A stretch of DNA of 8,048 bases from Deltaproteobacteria bacterium (GTDB taxonomy: Bacteria; Desulfobacterota; Binatia; Binatales; Binataceae), in contig JAJXYM010000086.1 of assembly GCA_021780585.1 (NCBI GenBank), positions 1 to 8,048 of the forward strand, written 5' to 3'. The notes under the pieces are model-generated. The model saw only the letters and a list, made by a program, of their open reading frames with translations. It was not told where the DNA came from and did not search any database. Both the position numbers and the translations under genes were made by a program. Numbering within the stretch: the stretch's first letter is position 1; the number at the start of each line of letters is the position of its first letter. Positions 5,469 to 8,048 of the stretch are shown piece after piece.

Positions 5469-5482
5469 AATCCGGCCGGATT
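5469..5482. repeat. 14-bp palindrome across the DUF35 stop codon
   Basis: AATCCGG followed directly by CCGGATT, overlapping the first base of the DUF35 stop codon. The same half-sites make up hairpin A at 3005-3027, there with a 7-nt loop. With no loop it is a weak terminator; it may be a binding site or chance. Confidence 0.3.
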
Positions 5483-5913
5483 CAGGCGGATGCGCGGCGC
5501 GGCCGAAACTTCGCGATCGTCAGGTCCGGCGCGGCGTCGTCGAAGACCACTTCGACCTCCATCCCGGCGCGAATTTCGTCGTTGCCGACATCGATCAGGT
5601 TGGTCAGCAGGCGCGGTCCTTCCTCCAGTTCGACCTCGGCGACGTTATAGGGCACGTCGGCGTCGAAGCCGCGGAAATAGGACTGATGGAACACCACCCA
5701 GGAATTGACCCGGCCGCGTCCGCTCGCCGGCGCCCATTCGATTCGCCGCGACCAGCATCGGGGGCATAGCGGCGCCGCCGGATACCAGCGCATCCCGCAT
5801 TCGCCGCATCGCTGCAGCACCAGTTGATGGCGTCGGAGGGCGTCCCAATACGGTCGGTTGAGCGCGGAAACCGCCGGGCGCGGCTTGCGATATTCGTCTT
5901 TATTCTCGGCCAT
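5482..5913 (-). CDS. DUF35 zinc-ribbon/OB-fold protein, thiolase partner
   Basis: 143 residues, a standalone protein of the rubredoxin-like zinc ribbon plus OB-fold family (DUF35). The metal site is C36-x2-C39-x10-C50-x2-C53, in LQRCGECG and PLCPRCWS. It is preceded by the helical segment NRPYWDALRRHQL (19-31) that is usual in the family. The OB fold follows: GRGRVNSWVVFHQSYF (65-80), PYNVAEVELEEGPRLLTNL (88-106), and IRAGMEVEVVFDD (113-125). The ATG at 5913 has GGAGGA (5926-5921) 7 nt upstream. The gene lies 42 bases after the thiolase-like gene in the same direction. DUF35 proteins are known partners of thiolase-fold enzymes: in actinobacterial sterol degradation the DUF35 domain of ChsH2 binds the aldolase Ltp2, and in archaea a DUF35 protein bridges thiolase and HMG-CoA synthase. 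A complex with the 5956-7131 product is the simplest reading. Confidence 0.93.
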   Translation of the reverse strand: MAENKDEYRKPRPAVSALNRPYWDALRRHQLVLQRCGECGMRWYPAAPLCPRCWSRRIEWAPASGRGRVNSWVVFHQSYFRGFDADVPYNVAEVELEEGPRLLTNLIDVGNDEIRAGMEVEVVFDDAAPDLTIAKFRPRRASA

Positions 5914-5955
5914 CGGTCCGTCCTCCGCCGCGATCCTACATTGGGTTGCTGATCC

Positions 5956-7131
5956 CTACCGATGGTAGATCAGCGAATCGCCGTAGGCGTTCGCCCATTG
6001 GATAACTTCGGCGCCGGCGACCTGCCGCGTGCCGCATGCGCCGCGCAATTGCCGGACGATCTCCACCTGATGGTTCCAGCCCATGATATGCGCTTCGGAG
6101 AGCAATCCGCCGTTGAGGTTCATCGGCAGCGCGCCGCCCAATTCGATCCGGCCGTCCTGGGTGAACGCCGCCGCCTCGCCGGGTTTGCAGAAGCCGAAGC
6201 GCTCCAGCGCCATCCACGCCAGAATCGAGAAGGCGTCGTAGGTGAAGAGCGCGTCGATATCGCCCGGTCCCACGCCCGCCATCCGGTAGACCGGCTGCGC
6301 GCCGGCGTCGTAGTCGAACGCGGCTTGCTGCGCGACGCCGAATCCCGGATAGGCCCAGATGAACTCCTCGCGGCCGGCCGGCAGCGGTTGCATCCCGGCG
6401 ATGTACACCGGCGGCTGGCGCAGATCGCGCGCGCGTTCGGCGCTGGTGACGATTACGCAGGCGGCGCCGTCGTTGATCAGGCAGTAGTCGAGCAGATGCA
6501 GCGGTTCGCAGACGAAGCGCGACGCCTGATGGTCGGCGACGCTGAACGGTTCGCGCATGATCGCGGCGGGATTGAGCGCGGCATGTTTGCGAAACGCCAT
6601 CGGCACGGCGGCAAGCAGGGCGCTGGTCGCGCCGTAGCGGGCGAAGTAGCGGCGCGCGACCAACGCCGCGCCCGCGCCCGGCGAGGTCATGCCGAAGACG
6701 GGATCCTCGCCATGCGAGCCGCCCGCCTCGCGCGCGCCTTCGCTGTCGCCCGCGCCGCCCATCACGGGACGGCGCAGACCCGAGAAGCTGACCGACGCGA
6801 GGCAGGCGACGTGATTCGCCATCCCCGACGCGACCATCAGCGCGGCCCATTGAATCGCGCTGGCGGTGAAACGGCCGTGCGCCCAGGTCTGGCTGTAGGC
6901 GCGGAGCTTGAGGTTCAGGACCTGCGCCAAGGTATCGGCGTCGGCGCCGATCGGCGTGCCGAAGGTGACGATCATGCCGTCGAGTTCGTCGCGCTTAAGG
7001 CCGGCGTCGGCAAGCGCGGCGGCGATCGCGTCGGCCCCGAGATCGATCGCGCTGCGCATCAGGCGCCGGCCGTAAGCGGATTGTCCGACGCCCGCGATCG
7101 CGGCGCGATCTTTTATTTCGATTAACGGCAT
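5956..7131 (-). CDS. Thiolase-like protein, SCP-x/Ltp2 type, without nucleophilic Cys
   Basis: 391 residues from the ATG at 7131. N-terminal half: AAIAGVGQSAYGRR (10-23), GADAIAAALADAGLKRDELDGM (32-53, key G32, D34, A43, G44 and D48). C-terminal half: DIDALFTYDAFSILAWMALE (291-310), GFCKPGEA (313-320), the LPMNLNGGLLSEAHIMG segment (335-351), then NHQVEIVRQLRG (353-364) and RQVAGAEV (369-376). This order is that of the lipid-transfer-type thiolases. At the place of the usual nucleophilic cysteine the sequence is GRFTASAIQW (86-95), with no Cys, and the end (NAYGDSLIYHR) lacks the second catalytic Cys. His348 and His354 and several tyrosines near 298 remain. Loss of the cysteines argues for retro-aldol cleavage or condensation, as in Ltp2, not thiolysis. 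The DUF35 gene follows directly. No SCP2 sterol-carrier domain is fused. Family is sure; reaction is inference. Confidence 0.92.
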   Translation of the reverse strand: MPLIEIKDRAAIAGVGQSAYGRRLMRSAIDLGADAIAAALADAGLKRDELDGMIVTFGTPIGADADTLAQVLNLKLRAYSQTWAHGRFTASAIQWAALMVASGMANHVACLASVSFSGLRRPVMGGAGDSEGAREAGGSHGEDPVFGMTSPGAGAALVARRYFARYGATSALLAAVPMAFRKHAALNPAAIMREPFSVADHQASRFVCEPLHLLDYCLINDGAACVIVTSAERARDLRQPPVYIAGMQPLPAGREEFIWAYPGFGVAQQAAFDYDAGAQPVYRMAGVGPGDIDALFTYDAFSILAWMALERFGFCKPGEAAAFTQDGRIELGGALPMNLNGGLLSEAHIMGWNHQVEIVRQLRGACGTRQVAGAEVIQWANAYGDSLIYHR

Positions 7132-7138
7132 CGTGGCG

Positions 7139-7142
7139 CTCC
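7139..7142 (-). promoter_or_regulatory. Ribosome binding site fixing the thiolase-like start
   Basis: GGAG on the minus strand, 7 nt before the ATG at 7131. An in-frame TTG at 7149 lies upstream of this site, and the residues it would add (RRSAT) have no family character, so the ATG is preferred. Confidence 0.65.
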
Positions 7143-7244
7143 GTCGCAATCCGGTCGGGTCGGGCGAATCGTCACGAATCTACAAAAGCGCCGCGCCCGA
7201 TGTCCAATCCCGCCCGGCGGCGGCGCGGCGCGCGGCCGGGAACG

Positions 7245-7424
7245 TCAGTCGGCGAGCACGCGCAGATTGCAATCGCGATGGGCCTGGCCGAAATCGATCA
7301 CTTCCTTTTCGATCGCGGTCGGATCGGGCTTCGGCTCGGAGAGCATCAGCTTGCGCGCGGTCGCCGGATCGATTCCGTCCGCTTCGACGGAAAGGTTGTG
7401 ATCGTCGCACATGATAAACGCCAT
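7245..7424 (-). CDS. Small protein of 59 residues, unrecognised
   Basis: Runs from the ATG at 7424 to a TGA at 7245. It begins MAFIMCDDHNLSVEADGIDP and continues with a charged middle (KPDPTAIEKEVIDF), ending AHRDCNLRVLAD. AAAGGAG at 7439-7433 lies 8 nt before this ATG; a GTG six bases upstream is too close to that site. Two cysteines (7 and 52), the C-D-D-H segment (7-10) and an acidic make-up are visible. There is no signal peptide, membrane helix or family I recognise. It reads in the same direction as the thiolase, DUF35 and CoA transferase genes, 113 bases before the first of them, so it may be the first gene of that operon. A small accessory subunit or metal-binding protein is possible but unproven. 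The strong ribosome site is the main reason to accept it. Confidence 0.6.
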   Translation of the reverse strand: MAFIMCDDHNLSVEADGIDPATARKLMLSEPKPDPTAIEKEVIDFGQAHRDCNLRVLAD

Positions 7425-7432
7425 TGGCACAG

Positions 7433-7439
7433 CTCCTTT
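7433..7439 (-). promoter_or_regulatory. Ribosome binding site of the 59-residue protein
   Basis: AAAGGAG on the minus strand, 8 nt from the ATG at 7424 and 2 nt from the alternative GTG at 7430. It both supports the small gene and picks its start. Confidence 0.6.
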
Positions 7440-7460
7440 AACCGGATCACGCTACACGAT

Positions 7461-7488
7461 GCGCCACGCCGTGTCAGCGGCGTGGCGC
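7461..7488. promoter_or_regulatory. 11-bp perfect hairpin in the divergent promoter region
   Basis: GCGCCACGCCG (7461-7471) and CGGCGTGGCGC (7478-7488) form a perfect dyad around TGTCAG. It lies 36 bases upstream of the small-protein ATG and about 100 bases upstream of the second thiolase-like ATG, where an operator controlling both divergent units would be expected. It could also be a leader hairpin on the leftward mRNA. No T run is present, so a terminator is unlikely. Confidence 0.4.
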
Positions 7489-7543
7489 GGCGGGCGGCGC
7501 TTCGCGCGCGGATCGTGTGCGCGCTAACGCCGGCGCGAATTTC

Positions 7544-7549
7544 TATGCT
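7544..7549 (+). promoter_or_regulatory. Possible -10 element of the second thiolase-like gene
   Basis: TATGCT within TTTCTATGCTAATC, the only AT-rich patch in the divergent gap, 37 bases before the ATG. No matching -35 is visible 16-18 bases upstream, so this is weak. Confidence 0.25.
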
Positions 7550-7586
7550 AATCCCAACCCAATCTTGATTGAGGAGCGTTCCGCCG

Positions 7587-8048
7587 ATGAGTCTCAAGGG
7601 TAAAGCGGCGGCGATCGGAATCGCCGAGCTCAAACCGTGGAAGGAAGCGCCGCCGAACGTCACGCCGCTCGGCTTGATGGGCCGATTGACGGCCGAAGCG
7701 ATCGCCGACGCCGGCATCGACAAAAACGATCTTGACGGCTTTCTGGTCGGGATGCCGGTGGCGGACCCCGGCTTCATCTATCCGGCGAGCGCCGCCGAAG
7801 TCCTCGGCATCAATCCGCGGATGCTCAACGTGGTCGATATCGGCGGCGCGAGTCCCGCCGGGATGATCTGGCGGGCGGCCGCCGCGATCGACGCCGGAAT
7901 GTGCTCGGCGGTGCTATGCGTCGTGGCCGATCTCAACCGCCTTGGCGATCAACGCGTGCCGGTGGTGTCGGTGCAGCGCGAGTTCGAGGCGCCCTACGGC
8001 AATATCGGCGCGAATTGCGGCTACGCGATGATCGCCAATCGCCATATG
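7587..8048 (+). CDS. Second thiolase-like protein, N-terminal part
   Basis: The first 154 codons; the gene continues past the window end. The ATG at 7587 follows GAGGAG (7571-7576) with a 10-nt spacer. The product starts MSLKGKAAAIGIAELKPWKE and shows the lipid-transfer-type thiolase pattern: LTAEAIADAGIDKNDLDGFLVG (34-55; key residues A38, A42, G43, D48, D50 and G51), PASAAEVLGI (66-75), VDIGGASPAGMIWRAAAAI (83-101) and MCSAVLCVVADL (105-116). The nucleophile position falls in GGAS (86-89), where Ala88 stands in place of the usual Cys. It is therefore a paralogue of the leftward thiolase-like gene, also lacking the cysteine, and is transcribed divergently from it. Its DUF35 partner, if any, would lie downstream, outside the window. 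Probable role is carbon-carbon cleavage or condensation of acyl-CoA; substrate unknown. Confidence 0.88.
   Translation, partial: MSLKGKAAAIGIAELKPWKEAPPNVTPLGLMGRLTAEAIADAGIDKNDLDGFLVGMPVADPGFIYPASAAEVLGINPRMLNVVDIGGASPAGMIWRAAAAIDAGMCSAVLCVVADLNRLGDQRVPVVSVQREFEAPYGNIGANCGYAMIANRHM

Noticed and set aside
5962..7125. 387-codon open frame on the plus strand
   Set aside because: Antisense to the thiolase-like gene; no recognisable domain, Arg/Asp/Ala-rich composition.
7200..7777. Overlapping frames on both strands around the divergent gap (7200-7568 plus, 7346-7777 minus)
   Set aside because: They cross the divergent promoter region and the start of the second thiolase-like gene, lack ribosome sites, and show no domain.
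1..8048. CRISPR array, tRNA, rRNA, transposase, toxin-antitoxin or phage-defence genes
   Set aside because: Looked for regular short repeats, tRNA-like cloverleaf ends and known defence motifs; none seen. The only repeats are the two REP-like copies and short dyads.

Overview
High-GC bacterial window holding an acyl-CoA (acid catabolism) gene neighbourhood. Compact gene spacing, Shine-Dalgarno sites before every gene, overlapping or abutting starts and stops, and strong GC bias at third codon positions all fit a chromosomal segment of a GC-rich bacterium. Groups rich in CaiB, acyl-CoA dehydrogenase, MaoC, DUF35 and thiolase paralogues include Alphaproteobacteria, Actinobacteria and deep soil or sediment lineages of the former Deltaproteobacteria. 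The sequence does not let me choose between them. No rRNA, tRNA, CRISPR array, transposase or integrase was seen.

Layout: (1) 1-190, minus strand: 5' end of a secreted protein with a signal peptide. (2) 191-547: divergent, gene-free regulatory region with a 20-bp perfect palindrome. (3) 548-2886, plus strand: a tight three-gene operon (MaoC-like hydratase, acyl-CoA dehydrogenase, second MaoC-like hydratase with a very basic C-terminal tail). (4) 2887-3087: gap with a REP-like repeat and two mutually exclusive hairpins. (5) 3088-3894, plus: DUF169 protein of unknown function, followed by an inverted copy of the same repeat, so a 41-bp perfect inverted repeat brackets the gene. (6) 3895-4116: convergent gap with a 16-bp perfect hairpin, a probable terminator. 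(7) 4117-7424, minus strand: probable operon read right to left: 59-aa small protein, thiolase-like enzyme (SCP-x/Ltp2 type), DUF35 zinc-ribbon/OB-fold partner, class III CoA transferase. (8) 7425-7586: divergent promoter region with an 11-bp hairpin. (9) 7587-8048, plus: 5' end of a second thiolase-like gene that runs off the window.

How the genes may work together (inference): the CoA transferase would activate an organic acid, the acyl-CoA dehydrogenase would introduce a 2,3-double bond, and the two MaoC-fold proteins, possibly as a heteromer, would hydrate it. The thiolase-fold protein with its DUF35 partner would then cleave the product. Neither thiolase shows the usual nucleophilic cysteine, so retro-aldol cleavage, as known for the sterol side-chain aldolase Ltp2 with the DUF35 domain of ChsH2, is more likely than classical thiolysis. 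The dehydrogenase and the two hydratases also recall methylsuccinyl-CoA dehydrogenase and the two halves of mesaconyl-CoA hydratase, which points to a branched or dicarboxylic acyl-CoA substrate. The substrate itself cannot be read from the sequence.
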